Part shown: one piece after another, positions 45,329 through 55,995 of the stretch
How positions within the stretch are numbered: the first letter of the stretch is position 1
Layout of the letters: each line of letters begins with the position of its first letter
DNA from: Rhizobium sp. G21
GTDB lineage: Bacteria > Pseudomonadota > Alphaproteobacteria > Rhizobiales > Rhizobiaceae
Assembly (NCBI RefSeq): GCF_014158035.1
Contig: NZ_JACFXW010000001.1
Location: 434,001-498,000, forward strand
DNA length: 64,000 nt
Direction: 5' to 3'
Notes under the pieces: generated by a model
Database searches by the model: none
Seen by the model: the letters and a program-made list of their open reading frames with translations, nothing else
Told to the model about the DNA's origin: nothing
Made by a program: the position numbers and the translations under genes

Positions 45329-46513
45329 TCAGAGACCTGAAGCGGCGCGGAAGCCGTTCTCCAGATCGCGCTGGAGATCGGCGACATCCTCGAGGCCGAT
45401 CTGCAGGCGGATGAGCGCGCCTCCATCCGGCGCCTTGCGGATCTTGCGATCGCCGAGATTGACCGGCACCGCCAGGCTCTCATACCCGCCCCAGGAATAG
45501 CCCAGGCCGAACAGTTTCAGCGTGTCGAGAAAGGCGTGCGCCCTCTCCCGGGCCTTGGTCGCCTCGGACTTCAGCACGAAGGAAAACACCCCGGACGCGC
45601 CCTTGAAATCCCGCTTCCAGATGGCGTGACCCGGAAAGCTCGGCAGCGCCGGATGCAGCACGGAGGCGACGTCGTCGCGCGCCTCCAGCCATTGCGCGAC
45701 TTTCAGGGCGCTTTCCTGGTGACGCTCCAGCCTGACGCCCATGGTGCGAAGGCCGCGCAGGATCTGATAGGCGTCGTCGCCGCCGACGCAGAGCCCCATC
45801 ACCATGTTCATCTCGTCGATCGCCGGCCACCATTGGTCATTGGCCGACACCGTGCCCATCAGCACGTCGGAATGACCGGACGGATATTTGGTGGCGGCGT
45901 GGATGGAAATGTCGACCCCGAAATCCAGCGGCTTGAAATAAAGCGGCGTCGCCCAGGTGTTGTCCATCGACACGATGGCGCCCGCGGCATGGGCGGCATC
46001 GGCGATGACGCGCACATCCTGCATCTCGAATGTGTTGGAGCCGGGCGCCTCGAGATGAACCAGACGCGTATTGGGGCGGATCAGGTCGGATATGCCGGCG
46101 CCGATCTCGGGATCGTAATATTCCGTCTCGACGCCCATGCGCGCCAGAATGGTCCCGCAGAAGCGCCGCGTCGGGAAATAGACGGAATCGACCACGAGGA
46201 TGTGATCGCCGGGCCTGAGCACGGCGAGGAACGGCACCGTGATCGCCGCGAGACCGGACGGCAACAGGATCGTGCCGGCCGACCCCTCGAGCTCGTTCAA
46301 CGCCGCGCAGAGGGCGTCCGTCGTCGGCGTGCCATGGGTGCCGTAGGTATAAGGCTGGCCGCTGGTCTCCAGCGTCCTGGCGTCGGGAAACAGCACGGTG
46401 GAGGCGTGAACGACGGGCGGATTGACGAATCCGTGATAATCGCGCGGGCTGTAACCCTGATGGGCGAGCCGCGTATTGACGCCCAATTCATCCTCGCCGA
46501 CGTTCTTGACCAT
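45329..46513 (-). CDS. metC: Cystathionine beta-lyase
   Basis: The 394-residue protein is a PLP enzyme of the Cys/Met metabolism family that splits cystathionine to homocysteine, pyruvate and ammonia. It shows YGTHGTPTTDALCAALNELEG near residue 57, split here for reference; LPSGLAAITVPFLAV near 83; and the PLP-lysine motif HAATKYPSGHSDVLMG near 203. The SWGGYESLAVP motif near 340 matches MetC-type lyases. Members of this family overlap in substrate, so gamma-lyase activity cannot be excluded. It diverges from aapJ across 331 bp. Confidence 0.88.
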   Translation of the reverse strand: MVKNVGEDELGVNTRLAHQGYSPRDYHGFVNPPVVHASTVLFPDARTLETSGQPYTYGTHGTPTTDALCAALNELEGSAGTILLPSGLAAITVPFLAVLRPGDHILVVDSVYFPTRRFCGTILARMGVETEYYDPEIGAGISDLIRPNTRLVHLEAPGSNTFEMQDVRVIADAAHAAGAIVSMDNTWATPLYFKPLDFGVDISIHAATKYPSGHSDVLMGTVSANDQWWPAIDEMNMVMGLCVGGDDAYQILRGLRTMGVRLERHQESALKVAQWLEARDDVASVLHPALPSFPGHAIWKRDFKGASGVFSFVLKSEATKARERAHAFLDTLKLFGLGYSWGGYESLAVPVNLGDRKIRKAPDGGALIRLQIGLEDVADLQRDLENGFRAASGL

Positions 46514-46844
46514 GCTCTTTCTCCATCACTGTCAAAGCCGGATTTCCACAGGCCGGGCTTTTCGGTCAAGCACGGCGCCTCGTCTTTTCGCGGCTTATTT
46601 CCATACCAGCCAGAAAACGCAAAAAAATTCGCCTTTTGGCCTCTTTTTTAGGTCCGGATCTGCACATTTTTCCGCAAACTCGGAGGTTCTGGCACAAATA
46701 TACGCAAAAGCCTCGGCAACACTTGACTAACGCAGCGTTTACGATTGTCTTAGAGCGACGTCCACCGGAAAGGGAAACCGATGGACGACCGTTTTCGCCC
46801 TGGCGAGAAACGGCGGGGAAACAACAAACAAGAAGGTACGTAAC
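46514..46844. other. 331-bp metC-aapJ intergenic region
   Basis: The region contains the divergent promoters of metC and aapJ. It has an A/T-rich stretch (46619-46650) on the metC side and a possible promoter nearer aapJ. I see no coding frame of merit in it. Confidence 0.5.
46723..46752 (+). promoter_or_regulatory. Possible aapJ promoter
   Basis: TTGACT (46723-46728) matches the -35 consensus well; 17 bases later TGTCTTA (46746-46752) is a weak -10. The aapJ start is about 95 bp downstream. This is a pattern match only. Confidence 0.35.
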
Positions 46845-47869
46845 ATGACGAAACAGCTTTTGACCGGCGTCCTCGGAGCAGCGATCGTGGCGCTCGGCGC
46901 CGCCGCTTCTCAGGCGGGAACGCTCGATGACGTCAAAGCCAAGGGCTTCGTCCAGTGCGGCGTCAACGCCAACTTGGCCGGCTTCGGCTCGCAGGACGCC
47001 AGCGGCAATTTCACCGGCTTCGACGTCGATTATTGCCGCGGCATCGCCGCCGCCGTGTTCGGCGACGCCACCAAGGTGAAGTTCACCGCCCTGTCCGCGA
47101 AGGACCGCTTCCCGGCCCTGCAGTCCGGCGAAATCGACGTGCTGGCCCGCAACACCACCTGGACCGCCAGCCGTGACTCGCAGTTGGGCTTCGACTTCCG
47201 CGCCGTCAATTATTACGACGGCCAGGGCTTCATGGTGCGCAAGGACATCGGCGTGAAGAGCGCGCTGGAACTGTCCGGCGCCGCCGTCTGCGTCCAGTCC
47301 GGCACCACCACCGAACTCAACCTCGCCGACTATTTCCGCGCCAACAAGCTGGAATACAAGCCGGTGGTGTTCGAGAAGCAGGAAGAAGTCGACGCCGCCT
47401 ATAACGCCGGCCGTTGCGACGTCTACACCACCGACCAGTCGGGCCTGTATTCGATCCGCCTGTCGCTCGCCAACCCGGCCGATCACGTCATCCTTCCGGA
47501 AATCATTTCCAAGGAGCCGCTCGGCCCGGCCGTGCGCCAGAACGACTCCAAGTGGTTCGACGTCGTCTCCTACGTCCACTTCGCCATGGTCACCGGCGAG
47601 GAATTCGGCATTACCCAGGCCAATCTCGACGAGATGACGAAGTCCACCAATCCGGACATCAAGCGCTTCCTCGGCGAAGAAAAGACCAGACGATCGGCAA
47701 GGATCTGGGTCTCGACGAGAAGTGGGCCTACAACGTGCTCAAGGCCGTCGGCAATTACGGCGAATCCTTCGAGCGCAATGTCGGCCAGGGCTCCAACCTC
47801 AAGATCGCGCGCGGCCTGAACGCCCTGTGGTCGAAGGGCGGCCTGCAATACGCTCCGCCGATCCGCTAA
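46845..47869 (+). CDS. aapJ: General L-amino acid ABC transporter binding protein AapJ (one frame break)
   Basis: AapJ is the periplasmic receptor of the broad-range amino-acid importer of rhizobia. It has a signal peptide (MTKQLLTGVLGAAIVALG, cleaved after SQA), GFVQCGVNANLAGFGSQD, DVDYCRGIAAAVFGD, LARNTTWTASRDSQLGFDF and CVQSGTTTELNLADYF motifs. The frame changes at about 47685-47697, one base short. Correcting it gives a 341-residue protein ending WSKGGLQYAPPIR. The start follows AAGAAGG. A stem-loop follows the stop by 11 bp. It is the first gene of aapJQMP. Confidence 0.93.
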
Positions 47870-47879
47870 ACCGATGCTC

Positions 47880-47900
47880 CGGGAGGCGCGCCGCCTCCCG
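47880..47900 (+). other. Stem-loop between aapJ and aapQ
   Basis: A 9-bp stem (47880-47888 with 47892-47900) with a 3-nt loop begins 11 bp after the aapJ stop and has no T-run. By position it should protect the aapJ message and give more AapJ than permease. Confidence 0.6.
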
Positions 47901-47926
47901 ATTTCGCCTAGAACATATCTGAATAA

Positions 47927-47942
47927 GCTCTCTTAAGAGAGC
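47927..47942. other. 16-bp perfect palindrome in the aapJ-aapQ gap
   Basis: GCTCTCTTAAGAGAGC is perfectly palindromic and lies 21 bp before the aapQ start. It may form a small stem in RNA near the ribosome site or be a protein-binding site. Confidence 0.4.
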
Positions 47943-47963
47943 GGCGAAAAACGGGGAAAATGC

Positions 47964-49156
47964 ATGGCAGCAGACGCCGCAACGCGCGTCGCGGACGACC
48001 GTCCGTCGCAATCACTTTTATATAACCCGGAAGTCCGCGGTTACGTCTATCAGGCGGTGACGGTGATCGTCGTCATCGCTTTCATCTACACCGCCGTCAC
48101 CAACGCGGCGGAAAACCTGGCTCGCGCCAATATGACGGCGGGCTTCGACTTTCTCGGCAACCGCGCCGGCTTCGACGTCGGACAGAGCCTGATCGCCTAC
48201 ACCAGCGATTCCACCTATTTCCGCGCTCTGCTCGTCGGCCTGGTCAATACGCTTGTCGTCGCCTTTTTGGCATAATTACGGCGTCGATCCTCGGCCTGCT
48301 GGTCGGTGTCGGCCGGTTGTCCCACAACTGGTTGATCGCTCGGCTCTGCACGGTTTACGTCGAGTTTTTCCGCAATATTCCGCCGCTGCTGGTCATCTTC
48401 TTCTGGTACAAGCTGGTTCTCGACATTCTGCCCGGGGTGAAGGAATCGTTCGAACTGCCGTTTTCGGTCTATCTCAACAATCGCGGCGTCTTCATGCCCG
48501 CGCCGATGTTCGGGGATGGTTCGAGCCTGATCATCGTCGCGCTTTTGCTCGGCATAGCGCTGGCCTTCGGCTTCAGCCGCTGGGCCAATGCGAAGCAGAT
48601 GGCGACGGGCAAGCAATATCCCACCATCACCATCGGTCTGGCCTCGGTGATCGGCCTGCCCCTGCTGGCCTTTATCGCGCTCGGCGCGCCGCTGAGCTTC
48701 GATACGCCGGTGCTCGGCAAGTTCAATCTGAACGGCGGCATGGTGGTCGGCCCGGAATTTCTGTCGCTCTATCTGGCGCTGTCCTTCTACACGGCGTCCT
48801 TCATCGCCGAGATCGTCCGTGCCGGCATTCGCGGCGTGCCGAAGGGTCAGAGCGAGGCGGCGGAGGCCCTCGGCATCCGCCATGGCCTGACGACGCGGCT
48901 GGTCGTCCTGCCGCAAGCGCTCAGGATCATCATTCCGCCGCTCACCTCGCAATATCTCAACCTCACCAAGAACTCGTCGCTCGCCATCGCCGTCGGTTAC
49001 GCCGATCTCGTGGCGGTGGGCGGAACGATCCTCAACCAGTCGGGCCGTTCGATCGAGATCATCGCGATCTGGATGGTGATGTATGTGTCGATCAGTCTGA
49101 TCACCTCGCTGTTCATGAACTGGTTCAACGCGAAGATGGCATTGGTGGAGCGCTGA
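47964..49156 (+). CDS. aapQ: General L-amino acid ABC transporter permease AapQ (one frame break)
   Basis: AapQ is one of two permeases of the general amino-acid importer. The N-terminal part ([18 protein letters not shown], first membrane helix [14 protein letters not shown]) joins the second part ([37 protein letters not shown]) only if one base, probably G at 48269-48270, is added. That gives a 397-residue protein. The ABC-contact EAA loop reads [21 protein letters not shown]. It is followed by aapM with a one-base gap between the stop and the start. The break is best read as a base-calling error. Confidence 0.92.
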
Positions 49157-49157
49157 G

Positions 49158-50315
49158 ATGGCAAACGATTACGCTTACGTCCGCCAGACGTTCCTCACGC
49201 CGGACAAGCCGCCTGCGGGCGAGGCGACGTCAGCCGGCTGGGTGCGCCGCAACCTGTTTGCGACGCCGTTGGATTCGCTTTTGACCGTCGCTTTCGGCGC
49301 GCTCGTCGTCTGGTTCCTCTATCACGCGGTCAACTGGCTGGTGATCCAGGCGGTATGGACCGGATCGGACCGCACCGTCTGCGCCACGCCCGCCCAGGGC
49401 GGCATCCAGCCCGAAGGCTGGTCCGGCGCCTGCTGGGCCTATGTCGGCAACTACTTCACGCAGTTCATGGTCGGATCCTATCCGCGCGACCTGCTGTGGC
49501 GGCCGATCCTGGTCGCCATCCTGTTCGTCGGCCTGCTGGTTCCGTTCCTGATCCCGAAGGTTCCTTTCAAGGGCTGGAACGCGATCGCGCTGCTCGTCGT
49601 GCTGCCGATCGTCGCCTATGTGCTGCTGCTCGGCGGCTGGTTCGGCCTGACCCATGTCGAAACGGCCCGCTGGGGCGGCCTGATGGTCACGCTGATCCTG
49701 TCCTTCGTCGGCATCGTCGTGTCGCTGCCGGTCGGCATCCTCCTGGCGCTCGGTCGTCGTTCGACGCTGCCGATCGTCAAGGGCTTCTGCGTCGCCTTCA
49801 TCGAACTGATCCGCGGCGTGCCGCTGATCACCGTCCTGTTCATGGCCAGCGTGCTGCTGCCGCTGTTCCTCGAGCCGGGCGATACTCCGATGGACAAGTT
49901 CCTGCGCGCCCTGATCGGCGTGTCGATCTTCGCCTCGGCCTATATGGCGGAAGTCATCCGCGGCGGCTTGCAGGCCATTCCGAAGGGACAGTATGAAGGC
50001 GCGGATTCGCTGGGGCTGAACTATTTCCAGAAGATCACCTTCATCATCATGCCGCAGGCGATCAAGCTGGTCATTCCCGGCATCGTCAACACCTTCATCG
50101 GCATGTTCAAGGACACGTCGCTGGTGTCGATCATCAATATGTTCGACCTGCTCGGCGTGGTGAAGAACAGTTTCGGCGACACGACCTGGCTGACGCCGGT
50201 GACGCCGCTCACGGGCCTGATCTTCGCCGGCTTCGTGTTCTGGCTGTTCTGCTTCGGCATGTCGCGTTATTCCAGTTTCATCGAGCGCCGTCTCGATACT
50301 GGGCACAAGAGATAA
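49158..50315 (+). CDS. aapM: General L-amino acid ABC transporter permease AapM
   Basis: AapM is the second permease of the complex. The 385-residue protein has multiple membrane helices, a large periplasmic loop with two cysteines (VCATPAQGG and SGACWAYVG), the [20 protein letters not shown] segment, and the ABC-contact loop [20 protein letters not shown]. It follows aapQ with one base between the stop and the start, and precedes aapP by 13 bp. It pairs with AapQ to form the pore. Confidence 0.94.
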   Translation: MANDYAYVRQTFLTPDKPPAGEATSAGWVRRNLFATPLDSLLTVAFGALVVWFLYHAVNWLVIQAVWTGSDRTVCATPAQGGIQPEGWSGACWAYVGNYFTQFMVGSYPRDLLWRPILVAILFVGLLVPFLIPKVPFKGWNAIALLVVLPIVAYVLLLGGWFGLTHVETARWGGLMVTLILSFVGIVVSLPVGILLALGRRSTLPIVKGFCVAFIELIRGVPLITVLFMASVLLPLFLEPGDTPMDKFLRALIGVSIFASAYMAEVIRGGLQAIPKGQYEGADSLGLNYFQKITFIIMPQAIKLVIPGIVNTFIGMFKDTSLVSIINMFDLLGVVKNSFGDTTWLTPVTPLTGLIFAGFVFWLFCFGMSRYSSFIERRLDTGHKR

Positions 50316-50328
50316 AGGGGAAAACACA

Positions 50329-51102
50329 ATGGCAACCGACGCCGCACAGAAACTGAACGTGTCCTCGACCGATGTCGCCGTCGAACTGATCGGCATGAAC
50401 AAGTGGTATGGCGAATTCCACGTTCTCCGCGACATCAACCTCAAGGTCATGAAGGGCGAGCGCATCGTCATCGCCGGTCCCTCCGGCTCCGGCAAATCGA
50501 CGATGATCCGCTGCATCAACCGTCTGGAGGAGCACCAGAAGGGCACCATCGTCGTCGACGGCATCGAACTGACCAACGACCTCAAGCGCATCGACGAAGT
50601 GCGCCGCGAAGTCGGCATGGTTTTCCAGCACTTCAACCTGTTCCCGCATCTGACGATCCTGGAAAACTGCACGCTCGCGCCGATCTGGGTGCGCAAGATG
50701 CCCAAGAAGCAGGCCGAGGAAGTGGCCATGCATTTCCTCACCCGCGTCAAGATCCCCGATCAGGCGCATAAATATCCGGGCCAGCTGTCGGGCGGCCAGC
50801 AACAGCGCGTCGCCATTGCGCGGGCGCTGTGCATGAAGCCCAAGATCATGCTGTTCGACGAGCCGACCTCGGCGCTCGATCCGGAAATGGTCAAGGAAGT
50901 GCTCGACACCATGGTCGGCCTCGCTGAAGAGGGCATGACCATGCTCTGCGTCACCCATGAAATGGGCTTCGCCCGCCAGGTCGCCAACCGGGTGATCTTC
51001 ATGGACCAGGGCCAGATCGTCGAGCAGAACGAGCCGGGCGCCTTCTTCGACAATCCGCAGCATGAGCGCACCAAGCTGTTCCTGAGCCAGATCCTGCACT
51101 GA
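50329..51102 (+). CDS. aapP: General L-amino acid ABC transporter ATP-binding protein AapP
   Basis: AapP is the ATPase of the importer. The 257-residue protein has the Walker [14 protein letters not shown] near residue 50, [14 protein letters not shown] near 103 (Q-loop), the signature [15 protein letters not shown] near 153, and the Walker [15 protein letters not shown] near 176. The family H-loop reads VTHEMGFAR. It ends the aapJQMP operon and is followed by a strong terminator. Confidence 0.95.
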   Translation: MATDAAQKLNVSSTDVAVELIGMNKWYGEFHVLRDINLKVMKGERIVIAGPSGSGKSTMIRCINRLEEHQKGTIVVDGIELTNDLKRIDEVRREVGMVFQHFNLFPHLTILENCTLAPIWVRKMPKKQAEEVAMHFLTRVKIPDQAHKYPGQLSGGQQQRVAIARALCMKPKIMLFDEPTSALDPEMVKEVLDTMVGLAEEGMTMLCVTHEMGFARQVANRVIFMDQGQIVEQNEPGAFFDNPQHERTKLFLSQILH

Positions 51103-51122
51103 ACAGCCGACGATAGTCTCGG

Positions 51123-51150
51123 AGAGCCGGCGATCAGCCGGCTCTTTTCG
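51123..51150 (+). terminator. Rho-independent terminator of the aap operon
   Basis: A 9-bp stem (51123-51131 with 51137-51145), a 5-nt loop and a TTTTCGTTT-type tail lie 21 bp after the aapP stop. The next 150 bp hold the promoter of the protease gene and no other visible gene. Confidence 0.85.
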
Positions 51151-51297
51151 TTTGTAGAGCCCGTATTGCGGATGAATAAGATTCGTCCCGTTTCAGCCTC
51201 GGATATTTAACCTCGTCCATTAGCGCGATCGCAAATACCCTGTGTCACTCTCCGAAATCATCGCGGCAGGCCAGCGCCGTCATAAGGGGATAACAAG

Positions 51298-52842
51298 ATG
51301 ACAGGGACAGCAAAGACCATTACTGCGGTTTCCGCGACGGGCAATTCCATGATCGACGGCGTGCTCTACGGCTATGCTTGGAGCGGCGCGATCACCTACG
51401 CCTTTCCCACCAAGGCGGCCGACTATAGCTACACGACCGAATCGAGCCGGAACTTCGCCGCAGCGACCACGCAGCAGAAGAACGCCGCGCTCTTCGCCGT
51501 CGAACAGTCTTTCGGAACGGCGGCCAATGACGGCTTTTCGATCGAAGGCTTCACCAACGCGACCTTCTCTTCGGCGGCGACCACCTCGGCCACGCTGCGT
51601 TTCGCCCAGTCGGACGCTCCATCGACCGCCTACGCCTATATGCCCGGCAACTACGCCCAGGCCGGCGACATGTGGTTCGGACGCAATTACGACTACACCA
51701 ATGCGCAGGCCGGAAATTACGCCTGGCACACCGTGCTGCACGAGATCGGCCATGCGCTGGGCCTCAAGCACGGCCATGAGTCTGAAGGCAATTTCGCCGC
51801 CCTGCCCGCAGACTACGATTCGCTCGAATACAGCGTGATGACCTACCGCACCTATACCGGCGGCGATACAAGCGGCTACACATATTCGCAGTGGTCGGCG
51901 CCGCAGACCTATATGATGGCGGATATCGCGGCGCTGCAGAAGATGTATGGCGCCGACTATACGACCAACAAGACGAATACGACCTACAAATGGTCGGCGG
52001 CGGACGGCGACACCTATGTCAACGGCAAAGTCGGCGTCGACGCCGGCGGGTCGCAGATCTTCGCCACCATCTGGGACGGCGGCGGCACGGATACCTATGA
52101 CCTCAAGTCCTACACGACCAGTCTGTCGATCGACCTGCGCGCCGGCGGTCATTCGACGTTCAATTCGTCGCAGCTGGCGAGCCTCGGCAATGGCCATTCC
52201 GCCAGCGGCAACATCTACAACGCGCTGATGTTCAACAACAACACCGCGTCGCTGATCGAGAACGCCATCGGCGGATCCGGCGCCGACACCATCTATGGCA
52301 ACGAAGCCAAGAATGTGCTGACCGGCAATGACGGCAACGACACGCTCTACGGCCTCACCGGCGATGACCAGCTGCTCGGCGGCAATGGCGACGACCGGCT
52401 CTATCTGGGCGACGGCGCCAATCGCGCCGATGGCGGCGCAGGCAACGACACCATCGCGTCCGACGGCGGCAAGGACAATCTGGTCGGCGGGACCGGCAAC
52501 GACACGATCTCTTCCGGCGCCGGCATCGATATCGTCAATGGCGGAACCGGAACGGACCGGATCGACGGCGGCGTCGACGCCGACACGCTGACGGGCGGAA
52601 CCGATGCCGACACTTTCGTCTTCGAAGACAATGACGGCCTCGACAGGATCACCGATTTCCAAAACGGCTTCGACAAGCTGGAGCTCGACGGTTTCTCATA
52701 CGGCTCGACGTCCCAGGTCGTCGCCTTGGCCAAACAGGTCGGGTCCAACGTGGTGTTGACCATCGATACCGACCAGACCGTCACGCTCGCCAACATCAAG
52801 CTCGCCGTCATCGATGCAAGCGACTTTCTGCTGGTGGCCTGA
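51298..52842 (+). CDS. Serralysin-type RTX metalloprotease
   Basis: The 514-residue protein is a secreted zinc protease of the M10 serralysin type. It has the zinc motif HEIGHALGLKH near residue 150, with three histidines and a glycine, followed by the Met-turn region YSVMTYRTY near 180. The RTX domain spans about 320-440, with GGNGDDRLYLG, GGAGNDTIASD and GGTGNDTISSG among its repeats, and the end is a hydrophobic secretion tail (DASDFLLVA). There is no N-terminal signal peptide. It should leave by a type I exporter and fold outside with calcium. No protease inhibitor or exporter gene is adjacent. It is a single-gene unit. Confidence 0.9.
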   Translation: MTGTAKTITAVSATGNSMIDGVLYGYAWSGAITYAFPTKAADYSYTTESSRNFAAATTQQKNAALFAVEQSFGTAANDGFSIEGFTNATFSSAATTSATLRFAQSDAPSTAYAYMPGNYAQAGDMWFGRNYDYTNAQAGNYAWHTVLHEIGHALGLKHGHESEGNFAALPADYDSLEYSVMTYRTYTGGDTSGYTYSQWSAPQTYMMADIAALQKMYGADYTTNKTNTTYKWSAADGDTYVNGKVGVDAGGSQIFATIWDGGGTDTYDLKSYTTSLSIDLRAGGHSTFNSSQLASLGNGHSASGNIYNALMFNNNTASLIENAIGGSGADTIYGNEAKNVLTGNDGNDTLYGLTGDDQLLGGNGDDRLYLGDGANRADGGAGNDTIASDGGKDNLVGGTGNDTISSGAGIDIVNGGTGTDRIDGGVDADTLTGGTDADTFVFEDNDGLDRITDFQNGFDKLELDGFSYGSTSQVVALAKQVGSNVVLTIDTDQTVTLANIKLAVIDASDFLLVA

Positions 52843-52849
52843 CCCGACA

Positions 52850-52883
52850 AAAAAGCGCGCGACGTTTCCGCCGCGCGCTTTTT
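52850..52883. terminator. Bidirectional terminator between the protease and ilvD
   Basis: A 12-bp stem (52850-52861 with 52872-52883) includes A-rich and T-rich ends, so it gives a T-tract in both directions. It serves the plus-strand protease gene and the minus-strand ilvD gene. Confidence 0.9.
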
Positions 52884-52902
52884 GCAGTCGATTGTAATCG
52901 TC

Positions 52903-54744
52903 TCAGCCGAACTGGCCGAGATCGCGCACTGCGCCCTTGTCGGCGCTGGTGGCGAAGGCCGCGTAAGCCTTGAGCGCAGTGGTCACGTTGCGCTTGCGCG
53001 GATGCTCCGGCTTCCAGCCCTTGGCGTCCTGTTCCGCGCGGCGCGTGGCGAGCACGTCTTCGGAAACACGCAGTTCGATCGTGCGGTTGGGAATGTCGAT
53101 ATCGATCATGTCGCCTTCGCGCACCAGACCGATCGCGCCGCCATTGGCCGCTTCGGGCGACGCATGGCCGATCGACAGGCCGGAGGTGCCGCCGGAGAAG
53201 CGGCCGTCGGTGATGAGCGCGCAAGCCTTGCCCAGACCCTTCGACTTCAGATAGCTGGTCGGATAGAGCATTTCCTGCATTCCGGGGCCGCCCTTGGGGC
53301 CTTCGTAGCGGATGACCACGACGTCGCCGGCCTTCACCTCGTTGGAAAGGATCGCCTTCACAGCCGCATCCTGGCTTTCATAGACCTTCGCGGGGCCCGA
53401 GAATTTCAGGATCGATTCGTCGACGCCCGCCGTCTTCACGATGCAGCCGTCCAGCGCCAGGTTGCCCTTCAGGACGGCCAGGCCGCCATCCTTGGAGAAG
53501 GGATGCTCGACCGAGCGGATGACGCCGTTTTCACGGTCCATGTCCAGCTCTTCCCAACGGGCCGACTGGCTGAAGGCGGTCTGGGTCGGAACGCCGCCCG
53601 GCGCGGCCTTGAAGAAGTCGCGCACGGTCTCGCTGTTGGTGCGGGTGATGTCCCAACGGTCGAGCGCATCGCCGATCGTGGCGGCATGCACCGTCGGGCA
53701 ATCGCGGTTGATCAGCCCGCCCTTGTCGAGTTCGCCGAGGATCGACATGATGCCGCCGGCGCGGTGAACGTCTTCCATATGCACGTCGTTCTTGGCCGGC
53801 GCGACCTTGGAGAGGCATGGCACCTTGCGCGACAAGCGGTCGATGTCGTCCATGGTGAAATCGACATTGCCTTCATGGGCGGCGGCGAGAATGTGCAGCA
53901 CGGTGTTGGTCGAACCGCCCATGGCGATGTCGAGCGCCATGGCGTTCTCGAAGGCCTGCTTGGAGGCGACGTTGCGCGGCAGCACGCTTTCATCGTCCTG
54001 TTCGTAATAGCGGCGCGCAATGTCGACCACCAGGTGGCCGGCCTCGACGAACAGACGCTTGCGGTCGGAATGGGTGGCGAGCGTCGAGCCGTTGCCAGGC
54101 AGCGACAGGCCGAGCGCTTCCGTCAGACAGTTCATCGAATTGGCGGTGAACATGCCCGAGCAGGAGCCGCAGGTCGGGCAGGCGTTCTGCTCGATCGCCT
54201 TGACGTCCTCGTCGGACATGCTTTCGTCGGCGGCCGCCACCATGGCGTCGACCAGGTCAAGCGCGTGCTTCTTGCCGTGCAGCACCACCTTGCCGGCTTC
54301 CATCGGGCCGCCGGACACGAAGACGGCCGGGATATTGAGCCGGAGCGCCGCCATCAGCATGCCGGGCGTGATCTTGTCGCAGTTGGAGATGCAGACCATG
54401 GCGTCGGCGCAATGGGCGTTGACCATATATTCGACGCTGTCGGCGATAAGTTCGCGCGACGGCAGCGAATAGAGCATGCCGTCATGGCCCATGGCGATGC
54501 CGTCATCGACGGCGATCGTGTTGAATTCCTTGGCGACGCCGCCGGCGGCTTCGATCTCGCGGGCCACCAGCTGGCCGAGATCCTTGAGATGCACATGGCC
54601 GGGCACGAATTGGGTGAAGGAGTTGACCACCGCGATGATCGGCTTGCCGAAATCGCCGTCCTTCATGCCAGTGGCGCGCCAAAGACCGCGCGCGCCCGCC
54701 ATATTGCGGCCATGGGTGGTGGTTCTCGAACGATAAACGGGCAT
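52903..54744 (-). CDS. ilvD: Dihydroxy-acid dehydratase
   Basis: IlvD dehydrates dihydroxyacids to 2-keto acids in valine, leucine and isoleucine synthesis and carries an iron-sulfur cluster. The 613-residue protein has [13 protein letters not shown] near residue 120, the cluster-binding [14 protein letters not shown] near 192, and [19 protein letters not shown] near 520, with the third cysteine and substrate sites in between. The start at 54744 gives the usual [19 protein letters not shown]. It is transcribed alone and ends at a bidirectional terminator. Confidence 0.96.
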   Translation of the reverse strand: MPVYRSRTTTHGRNMAGARGLWRATGMKDGDFGKPIIAVVNSFTQFVPGHVHLKDLGQLVAREIEAAGGVAKEFNTIAVDDGIAMGHDGMLYSLPSRELIADSVEYMVNAHCADAMVCISNCDKITPGMLMAALRLNIPAVFVSGGPMEAGKVVLHGKKHALDLVDAMVAAADESMSDEDVKAIEQNACPTCGSCSGMFTANSMNCLTEALGLSLPGNGSTLATHSDRKRLFVEAGHLVVDIARRYYEQDDESVLPRNVASKQAFENAMALDIAMGGSTNTVLHILAAAHEGNVDFTMDDIDRLSRKVPCLSKVAPAKNDVHMEDVHRAGGIMSILGELDKGGLINRDCPTVHAATIGDALDRWDITRTNSETVRDFFKAAPGGVPTQTAFSQSARWEELDMDRENGVIRSVEHPFSKDGGLAVLKGNLALDGCIVKTAGVDESILKFSGPAKVYESQDAAVKAILSNEVKAGDVVVIRYEGPKGGPGMQEMLYPTSYLKSKGLGKACALITDGRFSGGTSGLSIGHASPEAANGGAIGLVREGDMIDIDIPNRTIELRVSEDVLATRRAEQDAKGWKPEHPRKRNVTTALKAYAAFATSADKGAVRDLGQFG

Positions 54745-54898
54745 GGAAGAATCCTCGATTGCGACGGCGCGCCGGCGAGAGGCGAGCCGATCCGGTCGTC
54801 AGGCGCGTTTGGTAGATCAATTCTAAATGCAAGTCACTACCGATCCAAGCGGAAGCGGTACGCCCGACGGCAAATTGCCGTGATCGGCAAACGTCCGC

Positions 54899-55693
54899 TT
54901 ATTCGGTGGAGCGGCCGATGCTGGCGGACATTTCGATCGCCTTGCGGCGATCCTTCTCGCTGACCAGGGAGAAGGCCTGCTCCTGCATCGCCTGCAACCA
55001 GTCGCGGTCGCTCGGCTTGCAGGTGTCGAGGGCGGCGGTCATATAGGCCAGTCCGCGGACCGTCTGTCCTTCCTGGAACAGCACATTGCCGAACACGCCC
55101 ATGGCGCCGATATGGCCCTCCTTGCGGGCCCGGTTCAACCACTTCTTGGCCTGACGGATATTGGGCTCGCCGCCCTCGCCCGTCAGCAGCATCTTGGCAA
55201 GCCGGAACTGCGCCTCGGTGTCGCCGAAGGCCGAGGCCGCCTGGAAGTAGAGCTGGCGCGCCTGGCTGAGATCCGGACGGACCGGACTCTTCGGGATGCC
55301 GCGCTGGTAATATTCGGCCAGCGCCATCAGGGCGTTGACGAAAAAGCCGGTGTCGTTCGAGCCGGGCTCCACGCCCTGGGTCGCGATCTCGGAATACATC
55401 TTGAAGGCTTCGAAATCGTTCTTCGTGACGCCGTCGCCATCGGCATACATCGTGGCCAGGGCCCAGCGAGATCCGGTATGGCCCTTTTCCGCCGCGTAGC
55501 GATAGGCTTCCACCGCGTCCTGCTTGTTGCCCTGCTGGTAAGACTTGAAACCGAACTTGAACAGGTCGAACGGTCCCGATTCCGGAGACACCGCCGAATT
55601 GGGATCCAACGCCCAAGCGCCGCCGCCGGAACACAGCGCCAGCGCCGCTCCGATCATCATACCCTTCAAGCCTGCAAATGCGTACTGTAGCAT
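54899..55693 (-). CDS. exoR: Exopolysaccharide production negative regulator ExoR
   Basis: ExoR is a periplasmic protein known in rhizobia to restrain the ExoS-ChvI two-component system, thereby repressing succinoglycan and promoting motility. The 264-residue protein has a signal peptide (MLQYAFAGLKGMMIGAALAL) and Sel1-like repeats: DAVEAYRYAAEKGHTGSRWA, FRLAKMLLTGEGGEPNIRQA and LQAMQEQAFSLVSEKDRRKA. It closely resembles Sinorhizobium ExoR over its length. It follows valS on the same strand, separated by a strong terminator. Confidence 0.9.
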   Translation of the reverse strand: MLQYAFAGLKGMMIGAALALCSGGGAWALDPNSAVSPESGPFDLFKFGFKSYQQGNKQDAVEAYRYAAEKGHTGSRWALATMYADGDGVTKNDFEAFKMYSEIATQGVEPGSNDTGFFVNALMALAEYYQRGIPKSPVRPDLSQARQLYFQAASAFGDTEAQFRLAKMLLTGEGGEPNIRQAKKWLNRARKEGHIGAMGVFGNVLFQEGQTVRGLAYMTAALDTCKPSDRDWLQAMQEQAFSLVSEKDRRKAIEMSASIGRSTE

Positions 55694-55995
55694 ATCTTAC
55701 TCGGTCGTCCCGTCGAGGACTGCGTTGGCCCGGCTGAAGGGAAAACGCGGACACGGGTCATAGTCTTGGCGATTCCCCTCGCCAGCCGTGTTCGGCAACC
55801 ATGACTGAATGTCCTCTGCGTACGTCTTCATTCCAACCTTATTGCGCGAATGACCAGATCCGCGCTGTTCTGGCCACATTCGTAGCGCCCGTTTTGTGGC
55901 AGGAAATGGACGAGCTTTCCAGACCTCCCGGGCGACGGCAAGAATAACGAAAAAGTGTTGCCAAATCGTCACAAAACGGGAATGTCGAAAAAGAA
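55694..55995. other. 302-bp exoR upstream region
   Basis: This segment precedes exoR on its strand and must hold its promoter. The frame of 91 codons that runs through it has no ribosome site or recognisable content. I see no further structure besides the valS terminator at its far end. Confidence 0.5.

Noticed and set aside
48264..48270. Programmed ribosomal frameshift in aapQ
   Set aside because: There is no slippery heptamer with a downstream stimulator, and the many other frame breaks make a sequencing error far likelier.
55697..55972. 91-codon minus-strand ORF upstream of exoR
   Set aside because: No ribosome site and no family features; it occupies the exoR promoter region.
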